Of a DNA stretch of 64,000 nt, positions 47,334 through 58,396 are shown in pieces (positions within the stretch are counted from its first letter, which is position 1; every line of letters begins with the position of its first letter). The notes under the pieces were generated by a model. It had not been told where the DNA came from. It saw nothing but the letters and a program-made list of their open reading frames with translations, and did no database searches. The position numbers and the translations under genes are program-made. The stretch covers positions 1-64,000 of the forward strand of contig JAAUPS010000003.1 of assembly GCA_012033015.1 (NCBI GenBank), read 5' to 3'. The stretch is from Phormidesmis sp. RL_2_1 (GTDB taxonomy: Bacteria > Cyanobacteriota > Cyanobacteriia > Phormidesmidales > Phormidesmidaceae).

Positions 47334-47645
47334 AAGGGCTACTGAATAATGTCTGTACGCTACCTGTATAGCCTACTTTGTTACGGGAGTAGCAATCTGT
47401 GTTCAACTCGATCAAAAAGCCTCTTCAGCTTGAAAAGCCCTGATGAAAAAAGTCTTAGAAAAGCTGTGTTGACTCGACTTTGCAGTACTGAAAATCTCAG
47501 CTTTGCGCCTACAAACTTGCCCACCTTTGTCCGTCGGGCGATTCAATAGGGCGGCAATACCTACTTATTTGAGCCGTGAACACCGAATCGTGAAAGTGTT
47601 TGTGGTTTTCTACAATACAGGCATCACAAGTAGGGGGGGAAACCG
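47334..47645. other. divergent spacer before clpB
   Basis: I looked for a CIRCE (HrcA) inverted repeat and did not find one. The clpB ribosome binding site is the gggggga just before 47640. The stretch is otherwise unremarkable. Confidence 0.45.
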
Positions 47646-50267
47646 ATGCAACCAAATGATCCTAACCAATTTACTGAGAAGGCTTGGCGTGCGATCGCCC
47701 TTACCCCAGATATCGTTAAGCAGGCCGGTCAGCAACAGCTAGAGCCCGAACACCTGATGCAGGCGCTATTAGAGCAAGGCGGGCTCGCTGCCAGCATTTT
47801 TCAAAAGGTGGGCGCACCGGTACAGGAAGTGCGCGATCGCACTATCGCCTTTATCCACAAACAGCCTAAAGTCAGTGGTAGCAGTGATTCGGTGTATCTA
47901 GGCAGCGCCCTCAACACCCTATTGGATCGGGCCGACAACTACCGCAAAAGCTTTGATGACGACTACATTTCGATTGAGCACATCGTGCTGGGCTACGCCC
48001 AAGATCAGCGCTTTGGGCGAGACTTATTAAAATCGTTCAGCATTACCGAAAAAGATTTAAAACAAGCCATTGAGCAAATAAGAGGCAACCAAAAAGTGAG
48101 TGATCAAAACCCCGAAGGCAAATACGAAGCGCTAGAGAAATATGGCCGTGACCTCACTGCCTATGCCCGTGAGGGCAAGTTAGATCCAGTTATTGGCCGC
48201 GACGACGAAATTCGCCGCACCATTCAAATTTTGTCACGTCGGACGAAAAACAACCCGGTGTTGATTGGTGAACCTGGAGTCGGAAAAACTGCGATCGCAG
48301 AAGGACTCGCCCAGCGCATTGTCCGCGGCGATGTGCCCCAATCTTTGCAAGATCGCACCTTGATTTCACTCGATATGGGATCGTTAATCGCCGGGGCCAA
48401 ATATCGCGGCGAATTTGAAGAGCGGCTGAAAGCCGTGCTCAAAGAAGTCACCGAATCCAGCGGCCAAATTGTTCTGTTTATCGACGAAATTCACACCGTT
48501 GTCGGGGCCGGAGCGACTCAGGGAGCCATGGATGCAGGCAACTTACTCAAGCCCATGCTGGCCAGAGGCGAACTGCGCTGCATCGGTGCCACCACCCTCG
48601 ATGAATACCGTCAGCACATTGAAAAAGACGCCGCCCTAGAACGTCGCTTCCAACAGGTCTACGTCGATCAACCCTCCGTAGCCGACACCGTCTCCATTTT
48701 GCGCGGCCTCAAAGAACGCTATGAAGTGCACCATGGCGTCAAGATTGCCGACAGCGCGCTGGTTGCCGCTGCTACGCTCTCAACCCGATACATCAGCGAT
48801 CGCTTTTTGCCAGACAAAGCCATCGACCTTGTCGACGAAGCTGCCGCCAAGCTCAAAATGGAGATTACCTCCAAGCCCGAAGAGCTAGACGAAGTCGATC
48901 GCAAAATTCTTCAGCTAGAGATGGAGCGGCTCTCCCTGCAAAAAGAAAGTGACAGCGCCTCTATCGACCGGCTCGAAAAACTGGAAAAAGAGCTAGCCGA
49001 TCTCAAAGAAGAGCAAGGCGAACTCAGCGCTCAGTGGCAGTCAGAAAAGGACACCATCGGCAACATTCAAACCATCAAAGAAGAAATCGATCGGGTGAAT
49101 GTAGAAATAGAGCAAGCTGAGCGCGGCTACGACCTCAACAAAGCTGCAGAGCTAAAATATGGCAAACTCACCGAGCTGCAGCGCAATCTCAAATCTGCCG
49201 AAGACGCGCTGAGTGAAACCCAAGTCAGCGGTAAAACCCTGCTGCGCGAAGAAGTCACAGAAGCCGACATCGCCGAAATCATCTCAAAATGGACAGGTAT
49301 TCCGCTCAGTAAGCTGGTCGCTTCTGAAATGCAAAAGCTGCTGAACTTAGAAGATGAGCTGCATCAGCGGGTGATTGGTCAAGACGAAGCCGTGACCGCC
49401 GTAGCCGATTCTATTCAAAGGTCTCGCGCCGGACTTGCCGATCCCGATCGTCCCATGGCCAGCTTCATTTTCCTGGGCCCTACGGGTGTCGGTAAAACCG
49501 AACTCGGCAAAGCCCTCGCCAGCTACCTGTTTGACACCGAACATGCAATCGTTCGCATCGATATGTCCGAATACATGGAGAAACACTCGGTCTCTCGCTT
49601 GGTCGGCGCGCCTCCTGGATATGTCGGCTACGACGAAGGCGGTCAGCTCACTGAAGCCATCCGCCGCCGTCCCTATTCAGTCGTGCTATTCGATGAAATC
49701 GAAAAAGCCCATCCCGATGTGTTCAACATTCTGCTGCAAGTGCTCGACGATGGTCGCATCACCGACTCCCAAGGCCGCACGGTGGACTTCACCAACACCA
49801 TCATCATTATGACCAGCAATATTGGCTCTCAGTTTATCCTCGACATTGCTGGCGACGATACCAAATACGACGAGATGAATGCCCGCGTCACCGACGCTTT
49901 GCGCGCTAGCTTCCGTCCTGAGTTTCTCAACCGCATTGATGAAATCATCATCTTCCATGCCCTCATGAAATCTCAGCTTCGCGACATCGTCAAAATCCAA
50001 ATCAAGCGCTTAGAGAACCGCTTAGCAGATCGCAAAATGACCCTCAAACTCTCTGACGATGCCCTCGATTTCATTGCCGACATTGGTTACGATCCCACCT
50101 ACGGCGCTCGTCCTCTCAAGAGGGCGATCCAGCGCGAAGTCGAAACCCCCATTGCCAAAGCCATTCTCCGCAGCGAATTCGCCCCTGACGATACCATCTT
50201 TGTCGATGTCGAGAACGAACGCTTGGCCTTCAAGCGACTTCCTGCCGAGCTGATTACCGCCTCGTAG
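47646..50267 (+). CDS. clpB: ATP-dependent chaperone ClpB
   Basis: 873 residues, Hsp100 disaggregase working with DnaK. In order: the N-domain ([20 protein letters not shown]), AAA1 with GEPGVGKT and DEIH, the long coiled-coil middle domain (about 410-520) that marks ClpB rather than ClpC, and AAA2 with [24 protein letters not shown] and [10 protein letters not shown]-terminal [12 protein letters not shown] present. Length fits cyanobacterial ClpB. The region is fully in frame over 2.6 kb. Confidence 0.98.
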   Translation: MQPNDPNQFTEKAWRAIALTPDIVKQAGQQQLEPEHLMQALLEQGGLAASIFQKVGAPVQEVRDRTIAFIHKQPKVSGSSDSVYLGSALNTLLDRADNYRKSFDDDYISIEHIVLGYAQDQRFGRDLLKSFSITEKDLKQAIEQIRGNQKVSDQNPEGKYEALEKYGRDLTAYAREGKLDPVIGRDDEIRRTIQILSRRTKNNPVLIGEPGVGKTAIAEGLAQRIVRGDVPQSLQDRTLISLDMGSLIAGAKYRGEFEERLKAVLKEVTESSGQIVLFIDEIHTVVGAGATQGAMDAGNLLKPMLARGELRCIGATTLDEYRQHIEKDAALERRFQQVYVDQPSVADTVSILRGLKERYEVHHGVKIADSALVAAATLSTRYISDRFLPDKAIDLVDEAAAKLKMEITSKPEELDEVDRKILQLEMERLSLQKESDSASIDRLEKLEKELADLKEEQGELSAQWQSEKDTIGNIQTIKEEIDRVNVEIEQAERGYDLNKAAELKYGKLTELQRNLKSAEDALSETQVSGKTLLREEVTEADIAEIISKWTGIPLSKLVASEMQKLLNLEDELHQRVIGQDEAVTAVADSIQRSRAGLADPDRPMASFIFLGPTGVGKTELGKALASYLFDTEHAIVRIDMSEYMEKHSVSRLVGAPPGYVGYDEGGQLTEAIRRRPYSVVLFDEIEKAHPDVFNILLQVLDDGRITDSQGRTVDFTNTIIIMTSNIGSQFILDIAGDDTKYDEMNARVTDALRASFRPEFLNRIDEIIIFHALMKSQLRDIVKIQIKRLENRLADRKMTLKLSDDALDFIADIGYDPTYGARPLKRAIQREVETPIAKAILRSEFAPDDTIFVDVENERLAFKRLPAELITAS

Positions 50268-50484
50268 TTGCTCGCAGGTTCTAATAGCCGTTGCACGGAT
50301 ACATCCGACGACGGCTATATGTCATTTTCTTGACATCTTTTTCCCTCCTGTTACGCAGACCAAACCTGATGGGTAACTTATGCCAAGAGCCCACCTTAAG
50401 TTGGCCTAATCCGCTGCCAAAGGATTCAAAAAATCCCTACCACCAGCTGCATCTTTCCGCCATCACTAACAGGTTTTCAAGCTT

Positions 50485-51090
50485 ATGAGCACCTCCTTCC
50501 TATCAGCTGAGCGGGCCTATACCAACGTCATGGAGCGACTGGTGGCCGAGGAAGTTGAACGCCAAAAAACAAAACTGCCGCCTAAACTTCGAGAATATAT
50601 CAAAACCGTTGAGGTTGAAACCTACGCCCTCAATCGCCTGCCCGCTTTATACGCCTCCAGCGAAAAAGGCTGGCAAATGCAGTACGAAAAAGCGTCTAAA
50701 ACTCACGCCGAAACAGTCTATAAAGCCGTTCGCCAAGGGATTGCTGCTGTTCAAGTTGATCCTTTAAGGGCCTCTCAGCCCCTTTCGGTGCGCAACCATG
50801 ACGAATCGGAAGCGATTTTAACCAGCTTTCGCAATATGCTCAATCAGCCCGATTTGACCTGGGATGACATTTTGTATAAGTGCAAGCGCATTTTGCTTCC
50901 CCGCAACCACCCCGACCGGCCGCCTTTGAAAGATGAATCCCAGCACAGGGCCTATTGGCAGCCCAGCGCCCATGGTGGTAGTGAACCTTGGGAAAAGAAA
51001 CGGGTGAGTGCCCAAAGAAGCAGTGGGCCCTTGAATCCGAGCAGCACAGTGCAGAAAAAATCTTGGTCAGATCCTCAGTATCAACGGTAG
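50485..51090 (+). CDS. ComFB-family (late competence) protein
   Basis: 201 residues. The N-terminal 95 hold the ComFB core: NVMERLVAEEVERQ and VEVETYALNRLPALYASSEK. In cyanobacteria ComFB-type proteins have been linked to c-di-AMP or cyclic nucleotide signalling and competence. The C-terminal half is longer than usual, polar and without recognised domain. Starts 217 bp after clpB. Confidence 0.8.
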   Translation: MSTSFLSAERAYTNVMERLVAEEVERQKTKLPPKLREYIKTVEVETYALNRLPALYASSEKGWQMQYEKASKTHAETVYKAVRQGIAAVQVDPLRASQPLSVRNHDESEAILTSFRNMLNQPDLTWDDILYKCKRILLPRNHPDRPPLKDESQHRAYWQPSAHGGSEPWEKKRVSAQRSSGPLNPSSTVQKKSWSDPQYQR

Positions 51091-51132
51091 TCTAGGGCGT
51101 TGGGGGCTGGCGCGAAAATAACAAACATCCCA

Positions 51133-52368
51133 TTATCCAAGGCTATCGAGACCCAGCTCATGCATACCCTGACGAATGCGATCGCACTCGCCAGGATCTA
51201 TGTTTTTCAACAAGTCGAGTGCCCGCTCAAAGGCCCGCTTGCTTTCCGGCAGCTTACCTAGCTTAAATAGTACCACCGCCAAATTTTGATAGGCCGCCGC
51301 ATAGTTGGGATCTAGGACTATGGCATATTCATAGGCCCGCAGCGCTGGCTCCAAGTACCCCCGCGCCCGATGCACCACCCCCAAGTTGAAATAAATCGTT
51401 GGCGATTGAGGATCAATTCGAGAGGCTGCCTCATACTGGGCTATGGCCCCTGCTAAGTCACCCTTGAGCTTGAGCAGTGCGCCTAGGTTGAGATAAGCGC
51501 CTAGCTTTAGTTTTCCAGAAATTGGCACAGCAACCGCCGCGCGATAAGCAGCCTCAGCGGCCTCCATTTGTCCTGCCATGGGGATCAAGTGCCTGTGGGC
51601 GATCCCCAAGTGATAGTGCAGTTCATACTGAGTCATCGGGTCAAAATTACCCGAACCCAACGCCCGGTTCAAAATGGTGAGTGCTTTATCCCATTCATCA
51701 TTTTGGGTGTATAGCGCCCCTAGTTTATTGGCGATGTAGGTGTCTTCAGGATGTCGGCTCAAGTGGGCTGACATAATTCGCTGCGCCCGCGAAAATTTAT
51801 CCTTGGCGGCGATCGCATCCACGCTATAGCCCGTATGGGCTATAGCCACCTGCTCAAAATGGGCAATCTGCCAGTGTTCTTCGGCAGCCATCAGCGCTTC
51901 TACGCTCTCATCTACACCCTCGTGATAGGGCCGCACATACTTGATTTGGGGCAAGTTGCGAAACAGCCGAGAGACCTGGGTATAGGGTGCTTGCTGCGCA
52001 CCGATTTCCTGGCGCAGCATCGTAATCAGTAGCACATCTGCCGTTTTCGTTTGGCCCAAAGGCTGGTCTGCCTTGAGGGTCAAAATCAGTTGCCTACCCT
52101 GCGGCGTCAGTGTTTCATCCGCATCCAATACCAAGATCCAATCTTGAGTGGCCTGATCGAGCGATACATTGCGGGCATGGGCAAAGTCATCGCCCCACAT
52201 CAAAAAGTTTACCTTTGCCCCAGCGGCTTCGGCTAACATCGGCGTATTGTCTCCTGAGCCAGTGTCAATCACGACGATTTCATCCACCAAATCCTTCACG
52301 CTTGCTAAGCAGCGAGGTAGATTCACCGCTTCATCTTTAACAATCATGCAAAGGCTTAAAGTCGCCAT
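51133..52368 (-). CDS. glycosyltransferase family 2 with TPR tail
   Basis: 411 residues. The N-terminal domain LSLCMIVKDEAVNLPRCLAS, VDEIVVIDTGSGDNT and WILVLDADE (the metal-binding DxD-like site) is GT2 of the glycosyl-transferase-with-TPR type. From about residue 200 to 400 there are TPR units (AYLNLGALLKLKGDLAGAI, YFNLGVVHRARGYLEPAL, AYQNLAVVLFKLGKLPESK). Cytosolic; acceptor unknown. Confidence 0.9.
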   Translation of the reverse strand: MATLSLCMIVKDEAVNLPRCLASVKDLVDEIVVIDTGSGDNTPMLAEAAGAKVNFLMWGDDFAHARNVSLDQATQDWILVLDADETLTPQGRQLILTLKADQPLGQTKTADVLLITMLRQEIGAQQAPYTQVSRLFRNLPQIKYVRPYHEGVDESVEALMAAEEHWQIAHFEQVAIAHTGYSVDAIAAKDKFSRAQRIMSAHLSRHPEDTYIANKLGALYTQNDEWDKALTILNRALGSGNFDPMTQYELHYHLGIAHRHLIPMAGQMEAAEAAYRAAVAVPISGKLKLGAYLNLGALLKLKGDLAGAIAQYEAASRIDPQSPTIYFNLGVVHRARGYLEPALRAYEYAIVLDPNYAAAYQNLAVVLFKLGKLPESKRAFERALDLLKNIDPGECDRIRQGMHELGLDSLG

Positions 52369-52436
52369 GGGTAATGATGATATTTTGTCTTACAGGGCGT
52401 TGTGCTCATCAGCATGGACGCTGAAAGAGGGCTGAA

Positions 52437-52540
52437 ATATGGCTGATGAATATGACTTAAGTTGAGTATGACTTAAGTTGAGTATGACTTAAGTTGAGTA
52501 TGACTTGAGTTGAGTATGACTGAAGTACGACTGATGTGAT
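52437..52540. repeat. 16-bp tandem repeat, about 5 copies
   Basis: Units of gagtatgacttaagtt lie between the glycosyltransferase and argH genes, ending at the argH stop region. Confidence 0.9.
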
Positions 52541-54038
52541 TAGGCTGCTAATTGTAGCAAAGACTGAGCGCGGCTTAAGGCAATTCGGACTTGCTCAAAG
52601 CCAGTGCCGCCTGCACTATTGCGTGCCGAAACAACAGTAGCAGGGGCGATCGCCGCATAAATGTCTGCCTCAAAGGCCGGATGTAGCGCTTTCCACTCTT
52701 CCATAGACAGATCCTTCAGCAGCTTGCCTGCCGCCAAAGACGTTTTTACCACCTTGCCGACCAAGTTATACGCTTCTCTAAAAGGTACGTCTTTCGTGAC
52801 CAAATAATCGGCGACATCTGTCGCGTTGGAAAAATCTTCTGCCACGGCCTGATTCAGCCTATCTGTGCGGAAAGTGATGCCCTCTTGCAACAGAATAGTC
52901 ATTGCCTCTAAGCAGCCCGATACTGTGGCCACGGTATCGAAAATCGCTTCCTTGTCCTCTTGTAAGTCTTTGTTGTAGGCCAGCGGTAGACCCTTCATCA
53001 TCACCAGCAAGCCCTGGAGGTGGCCAAAAGTCCGCCCTGTTTTGCCGCGTACTAACTCAGGCACATCCGGATTTTTTTTCTGAGGCATAATGCTTGAACC
53101 AGTTGAGCAGGTGTCGCCCAAGGTGACAAAGCGAAACTCTTCCGAAGCCCAAAAGATAATCTCTTCGGAAAGGCGCGAGAGGTGCACCATAATTAGGCTG
53201 GCTGCGCTAGCAAACTCAATTGCAAAATCGCGATCGCTCACCCCGTCTAGGCTATTGTGATAAATGTCATCAAAGCCAAGCAATGAGGCTGAATACTGCC
53301 GATCAATGGGAAATGTTGTCCCTGCCAACGCGCCACAGCCTAATGGCGAAATATTGACCCGCTTAAGCACATCTCCTAAGCGCTCCCAGTCTCGTTGACT
53401 CATTTCAAAGTAGGCCAACAGGTGATGGGCCAAGCTCAAAGGCTGCGCCCGCTGTAAATGCGTATAGCCCGGTATCAAGGTCTCGACGTTTTGCTCGGCA
53501 AGCTCGACAATCGCCTGCTGAAATGCTTTTATTTTTTGTCGAATATCTATGATTTGCCCGCGTAGGTATAGCCGCAGATCTGTGCCGACTTGATCATTAC
53601 GCGAGCGGGCCGTGTGTAGTTTTTACCCACTGCGCCCACTAACTCAATCAGGCGATGCTCTACGGCAAAGTGCACATCTTCTTCTGCTACACCGGGCGTG
53701 AACTTGCCCTGATGATAGGCCTGGCGGATGGCCTCTAGCCCTGAGACAATTTGCTCGCATTCGGCAAGAGAAAGGATGCCGACTTTTGCCAGCATTTGAG
53801 CATGGGCGATAGAGCCTGTAAGGTCACAGTCTAAAAGCTGAATGTCGAAGCCAATACTGGCATTAAACTGTGCGATCGCAGGATGCAAAGCTGACTCAAA
53901 TCGCTGGCTCCAAGTCTGTTGCTCTGGACTGTTGTAAGGGCCTGTACTGGTCGCCTGCTCCGATGTGTTAGCCACGATGTTGTATGCGCTCCCGCTGGTT
54001 CTCCGGTAAATGCATACTTGCCTGCACAAATGACACAT
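52540..54038 (-). pseudogene. argH: argininosuccinate lyase, split by a one-base frameshift
   Basis: Last step of arginine synthesis. The N-part (from 54038; a likely true start is the GTG at 53975) has [20 protein letters not shown] and [15 protein letters not shown]; the C-part has [20 protein letters not shown] and the signature [16 protein letters not shown]. At 53620-53624 the reading frame breaks: one more base in this T5 (AAAAA on the coding strand) restores [20 protein letters not shown], the invariant ArgH block. The repaired protein is about 478 residues. An essential housekeeping gene is unlikely to be truly broken. Confidence 0.92.
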
Positions 54039-54114
54039 CCATCACTCAGTACATGCAAGTAAGCTCACCATACATTAACAGCTTGTGAGCTAGGCGCGAT
54101 CGCTCATCAAGCAC

Positions 54115-54160
54115 TTATCGGGCACTTGTCTATATCGGGCACTTGTCTATATCGGGCACT
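54115..54160. repeat. 17-bp tandem repeat
   Basis: Three copies of tatcgggcacttgtcta-like units ahead of argH. Confidence 0.85.
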
Positions 54161-54363
54161 TATCCATAAGAAAACATCGATTTGAAGGTGTAGCCCAAAA
54201 CCACACCAATCAGCAGTGCCCACAATTGCCCCGAAGCATAAAATCCATGCAGCATCGTACCTGTAGAGCCAATCAAATCTTGATCAAAATAGGTTGCAAC
54301 GACCAAAAGTTCGGCTGTAGCAGAAGTCTCTGAAGGCTCAGCATAAAAGTCAAAAGAATCCAT
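54160..54363 (-). CDS. small hypothetical membrane protein
   Basis: 67 residues from the ATG at 54363 (MDSFDFYAEPSETSATAELL). A probable membrane helix is at residues 44-62 (GQLWALLIGVVLGYTFKS), ending MFSYG. The upstream extension in frame has no support. Role unknown. Confidence 0.6.
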   Translation of the reverse strand: MDSFDFYAEPSETSATAELLVVATYFDQDLIGSTGTMLHGFYASGQLWALLIGVVLGYTFKSMFSYG

Positions 54364-54589
54364 AGCGTCCACAAAGAAGTATGCAAATGAGTACCGTCTA
54401 ATGCATAGACACCTCAAACATGCCCAAGCCACTGAGCCATCCAACAGATCCTTACCGCCTGTAAAATTTTTCCTTTGTTTGCTGGTGTTTGCTGGTGTTT
54501 GCTGACCTTACCCCTTTTCCTTTTTCCCTGACTCCTTTTTCCCCTAACTTCTTCTATCCAAATAGCTTGTGCTCAACCGCTTAATCCAG

Positions 54590-56172
54590 TCAGGACAACG
54601 TTGAAAGCTGCCTAAATTCTGCCGGTTGAGTAATTCGCATGACGACTAACGTCGTATCGTCTTCTGCCTCGCGATCGGTTCCAATAAAACGTTGCAGCGT
54701 CTTAAACAAATAATTCAAAATCTCATCGGAGTTGGGCAAATTGCGACAGGCCCAGCAAAAAGACTCGATTAAATTTTCTTCGTCAAACCGATGACCGCTA
54801 CGATCAGAAGCCTCTGTAAAGCCGTCGGTGTAGTAAATGACCGTATCCCCAGGCTGCAACTGGATCTGATTTTCCTGATAGTGGGTATCCATATCTAGGC
54901 CCAGCAGCATACCATCCGCATCTAAGCGTTTCACCTGCCCGGTTTCTGCCTGCCATAGCAGGGGCGGATTGTGCGCCGCATTGCCGTAAGAGAGCATTTG
55001 AGTGCGTGGATCATACTGGGCACAAAACAGCGTAACAAAGCGATTGGAGCTTTCTAAATCAGTCCGCATGACCCAATTGAGATGCTGCAGCAGATGGCCC
55101 GGAGAATGGCTGTTCAGCACTTCTGCTCGCAGCATTCCTCGCAGCAATGTCATCATTAGCCCTGCAGGCACACCCTTGCCCATGACATCGCCAATTGCAA
55201 AATTCCATGGTTTTTCTTGAGATGCAGGCGAATGAGGCTCTCTGAGCTGATCATAGGTCGTCGGAATAAAATCGTAATAGTCACCGCCGACTTTGTTAGC
55301 GGTATTGCATCTAGCCGCCAAGTCTACCCCTTCAATGGTGGGACACTGCCGAGGTAACAGTTGAGCCTGAATCTCAGCACCTAGCTCAAGCTCACGGTCT
55401 AAGCGCTCCTTGTGGCGAACCTCGTGAGTGAGCTGGTTGTTTTCAATCGCAACCGCAGTTTGATCGGCTACTAAACGCACTAGCTTTTGGCGGGTGTCGC
55501 TCCAGGTGTAATCCCCTTCGTAGCTAAAAACGTATAGCCGACCTCGCTCTACATTTTGCACAATAATGGCGGTGCCAAAAATTTGGCAGTCAGCCCCTAA
55601 ATATCGACTGGCTTGTCTATCCAGTGACACCATAGTGGTTTCGCTGATGGTAGCTGGTGCACCGGCGGCAGCTTCTGCAGCCGCGATAGAGGCTGTAATT
55701 TGCCGCGTGGCCATTTCTAAGGCTAGGCGAACACTCTGACAGTCGTCATCGTCTGTACAGTGAAGCTGCTCTAGCCGCAGTTGCCCGTCCGGCTGAAACA
55801 TGACTAGCGCACCACCCGAGGCGTCAGTCACCCGGCTAGCGATCATGGGAATCAGCTCTAAAATTGACTGAGGTTGTTGAGGCTACGAAGGGCAAACCCC
55901 AACGAACTCAGCAAATCTTGAATTTTGGCCTGTTCTCTTTGCAGCCGAGAGACTAGCTCTCTGAGCGCATATACAGACGCCCCATTGGCGACAGTGGCGT
56001 TCGCTACAGCCGTACTAGGAGCATTACTCCCAGACAATGACACCGTGTTTGCGGCTGTATTTGCGCCTGCATTCCCAACGGTTGCATCAGCGGGCATAGC
56101 AGCCCCGCTAGAAACAGCACGACGACTTCCCTTTGGCGACGAATTGATTGGTGGAGTCGGCCTAGATTGCAT
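54590..56172 (-). pseudogene. SpoIIE/RsbU-type PP2C phosphatase with GAF-like region, frameshifted
   Basis: A leading part (from ATG 56172) is disordered then LRELVSRLQREQAKIQDLLS; the rest has a GAF-like sensor (AVAIENNQLTHEVRH end), then the PPM phosphatase: DYYDFIPTT, IGDVMGKGVPAGLMM, GDTVIYYTDGFTEA and EDDTTLVVMR with the metal-binding Asp residues. One extra base in A4 at 55860-55863 (TTTT on the coding strand) joins SLNNLSQF to LELIPMIASRV, giving 527 residues. Such phosphatases act on STAS anti-anti-sigma proteins; the STAS gene at 62 kb is a possible partner. Confidence 0.85.
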
Positions 56173-56537
56173 AAGGGGTGGCTAGGGGCATTTATAGAAC
56201 GGATAGCTCAGAACGGATAGCTCAGAACGGATAGTCGGCAAAACGCGGGTTGGCGAGCCAAAAGTAGGTTGGGCGGGGGCAAAGGAAAAATATGGTAAAT
56301 AGGTAATGATAGTAGCGATCGCAGGTATTAACCCAGTCACGTTTCGACTTTAGGCACAATTTCATCCAGTAAGCCCAACTGACTTGTATAAATGCCAAAA
56401 GTAGCCATCACGATATCACTTTTGAGATCATAGTCAAGCCAAGCAGAGGACAAACTATTTTGACAACGCCAAGTTGGACAACGTCAGACTTAGGTTCAAA
56501 CGAATAGGTTCAAATAGGTTCAAACTAAAGGGATAGC
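56173..56537. other. spacer downstream of cobK with tandem repeat
   Basis: Three copies of gaacggatagctca near 56193-56235 and degenerate taggttcaaa repeats near 56490-56525. No gene seen. Confidence 0.6.
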
Positions 56538-57367
56538 CTAGTATAAGCTCAGTGTTTCTACACAAAATTTAATAGCCTCCCCTATTGAACTTGTGCAATT
56601 GGGATAGCTCATCGGTGGTCTGCCCAGTAGTACCAATTGAATGCCCAGTGCTGCCGCTGCTTGCCGCTTGATGGCCTCACCGCTCGGCTGCCCCGAAGCT
56701 TTAGCTACGACCACAGAAATATTCCACTGCTGCCATAGGGCTTTTTCGAGCGCCAAAGAAATGGGCGGACGCAGGGCAATGATTTGCTCTGCTGTAAAGC
56801 CAGCCGCTGTTGCCCCTGCTAGGGCTGTTGCAGAGGGCAGTATCCTAGCAAATAGTTTGGCCGTTGGGTGCAGATGTGAAAACCGTAATAAATTCCGATA
56901 GCCCAGTGCAAAAACACGCGTTGATTGCGAAGCATTTCGCTGGCCAAAATAGCTTCGATGGACTCGACAACCATGACTGAGCTGTGATTTTGGGCTGCTA
57001 GTGCTTGATTTTGGGCTGCTTGAAGAGTAGGTCGCTCATAGCGTAGGTAAGCTTTCTTTAAACTAGCCGCTACCAGCATTGCCTGACGAGAAATGTCACA
57101 GGCAAATGGGTGCGAAGCATCTAAAATGCAGCCTATCTGTCGCTCTCGAATAAACCCTGGCATTGCCTTTAAGGTTAACTTTCCCACCACGACTTGAGTG
57201 GTGGGTGAGTATAGTGTTTGAGCCTTAGCAGTGGTGATAGTGACGACGTAGGGTACATTTTGGGCTGACAGCGCCTGGGCCAGTTGACTGCTCTCGCTGG
57301 TCCCGCCAATGAGCCATACCCGAGCAGTTGTCATGGCAGGCTGAGATGGCACGCTGAGATGGCACAT
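56538..57367 (-). pseudogene. cobK: precorrin-6A reductase (CobK), split by a one-base frameshift
   Basis: NADPH reduction of precorrin-6A (or its Co form) in the corrin pathway. The N-part has VWLIGGTSESSQLAQALSAQ and ILDASHPFACDISRQA; the C-part has LEKALWQQWNISVVVAKASG and ALGIQLVLLGRPP. Adding one base to A5 at 56910-56914 (TTTTT on the coding strand) gives VFFALGYRNLLRFSH ... EQIIALRPPISLALEKAL, a continuous 276-residue protein. A start at 57334 (MTTARVW) is equally possible. It lies 6 bp after the upstream methyltransferase stop. Confidence 0.88.
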
Positions 57368-57373
57368 TGAGCT

Positions 57374-58162
57374 TTAAGACCAACGCACTTTATAGAGATG
57401 AAAGAGTTCGCCGGGCTGCTGTTTGACCACTCGGGCATTAACCGTTTTAATCAGCGATTGCCACTGACTTAAGCTTTCTAAAAAGACATCTGCGCCCAAA
57501 TATGTTTCCAAAATTGCCCAATTCTCAGCAATGGCTTGCGCAGGATCAATCACATCAAAAACCAAAAAACCACCGGGTTTTAGCAAGGGCCTCACCGCCT
57601 CCATCACGGCCTGCCAATAGTCCATCGGGTAGTAACAGCTAAAGCCTGTCGCCAATACCAAATCAAAGCTAGCCGGGGCGTAGTCGAGCTTATGCGCTGG
57701 GCCCTGTCTGACCTCTTTAAAGAGCTTGGAATCGAGCTGAGGGCCTCGCTGGTGCAGTGTTTTCGTCGCAAATTCACTGATATCTTGACCATGAAACAGC
57801 GCCTGCCAGCTTTTCCACTCGTAGATCAAAAAACTAAAGCCGCAGCCTAAATCTAAACAGTGCTGATTTTTCTTGGGCTGGGCAATCTCCCAAAACGGGG
57901 AGGCAATCCGGGAATTGAGCGAACCTGCTGCCCAATCTCGGAACACCGGCATCGCCTCTACCTCTTCTGGTAAGTCAAATGCTTGGCCTTCGTACTCTGC
58001 GTCAAACCGTTTGGCAACCGCGTTGATCATCGGTTGCCAAGGGACCGATTTGGCCTGCAATACTTCTCCCAATGCCCCTCTAGAAGCGGATGGCGATGAA
58101 GATGAAGATACGTTTTTGGGGTGCTGACTCTTCTGGCTCTGCTGACTTTTTTTCTGGCCCAT
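57374..58162 (-). CDS. class I SAM-dependent methyltransferase
   Basis: 262 residues. A disordered N-terminal 45 residues precede the Rossmann domain: CLDLGCGFSFLIYEWKS (motif I), DLVLATGFSCYYPMDYWQ and VRPLLKPGGFLVFDVIDPA. Substrate unknown. It is 6 bp upstream of cobK on the same strand, so a cobalamin-related role is possible but the domain does not resemble CobJ, CobI or CobM. Confidence 0.88.
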   Translation of the reverse strand: MGQKKSQQSQKSQHPKNVSSSSSPSASRGALGEVLQAKSVPWQPMINAVAKRFDAEYEGQAFDLPEEVEAMPVFRDWAAGSLNSRIASPFWEIAQPKKNQHCLDLGCGFSFLIYEWKSWQALFHGQDISEFATKTLHQRGPQLDSKLFKEVRQGPAHKLDYAPASFDLVLATGFSCYYPMDYWQAVMEAVRPLLKPGGFLVFDVIDPAQAIAENWAILETYLGADVFLESLSQWQSLIKTVNARVVKQQPGELFHLYKVRWS

Positions 58163-58179
58163 GCGATGTGTGTCCTTAA

Positions 58180-58215
58180 GTTAATAGCAGTTAAGAGCAG
58201 TTAAGAGCAGTTAAG
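58180..58215. repeat. 10-bp tandem repeat, 3 copies
   Basis: agttaagagc units running over the end of the small gene at 58211 and into its downstream flank. Confidence 0.85.
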
Positions 58216-58396
58216 AGCCTTTAATGGCCTTATTAAAATTGCGGCGATAAGACTTATTTCCAATCAAAAGCACGGGCCACATCAACGTCAGGTACATTTT
58301 GCTGGAGCTGAAATCAGTGCGGCTAAAGCCTGCCCAAAACTTCCAAGCTCCGATGCCGTAAATACCTAGCAAAATAATGCCAATTAAAGTACTCAT
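58211..58396 (-). CDS. small cyanobacterial membrane protein
   Basis: 61 residues with two hydrophobic helices (about 3-24 and 34-47) linked by GFSRTDFSSSKMYLTL, basic C-terminus NKSYRRNFNKAIKGS. This pattern recurs among cyanobacterial small hypothetical proteins. ATG start, no function known. Confidence 0.65.
   Translation of the reverse strand: MSTLIGIILLGIYGIGAWKFWAGFSRTDFSSSKMYLTLMWPVLLIGNKSYRRNFNKAIKGS

Noticed and set aside
53547-53640. Programmed frameshift in argH
   Set aside because: No slippery-stimulator hairpin is visible, and other unrelated genes show the same one-base loss at runs; error is simpler.
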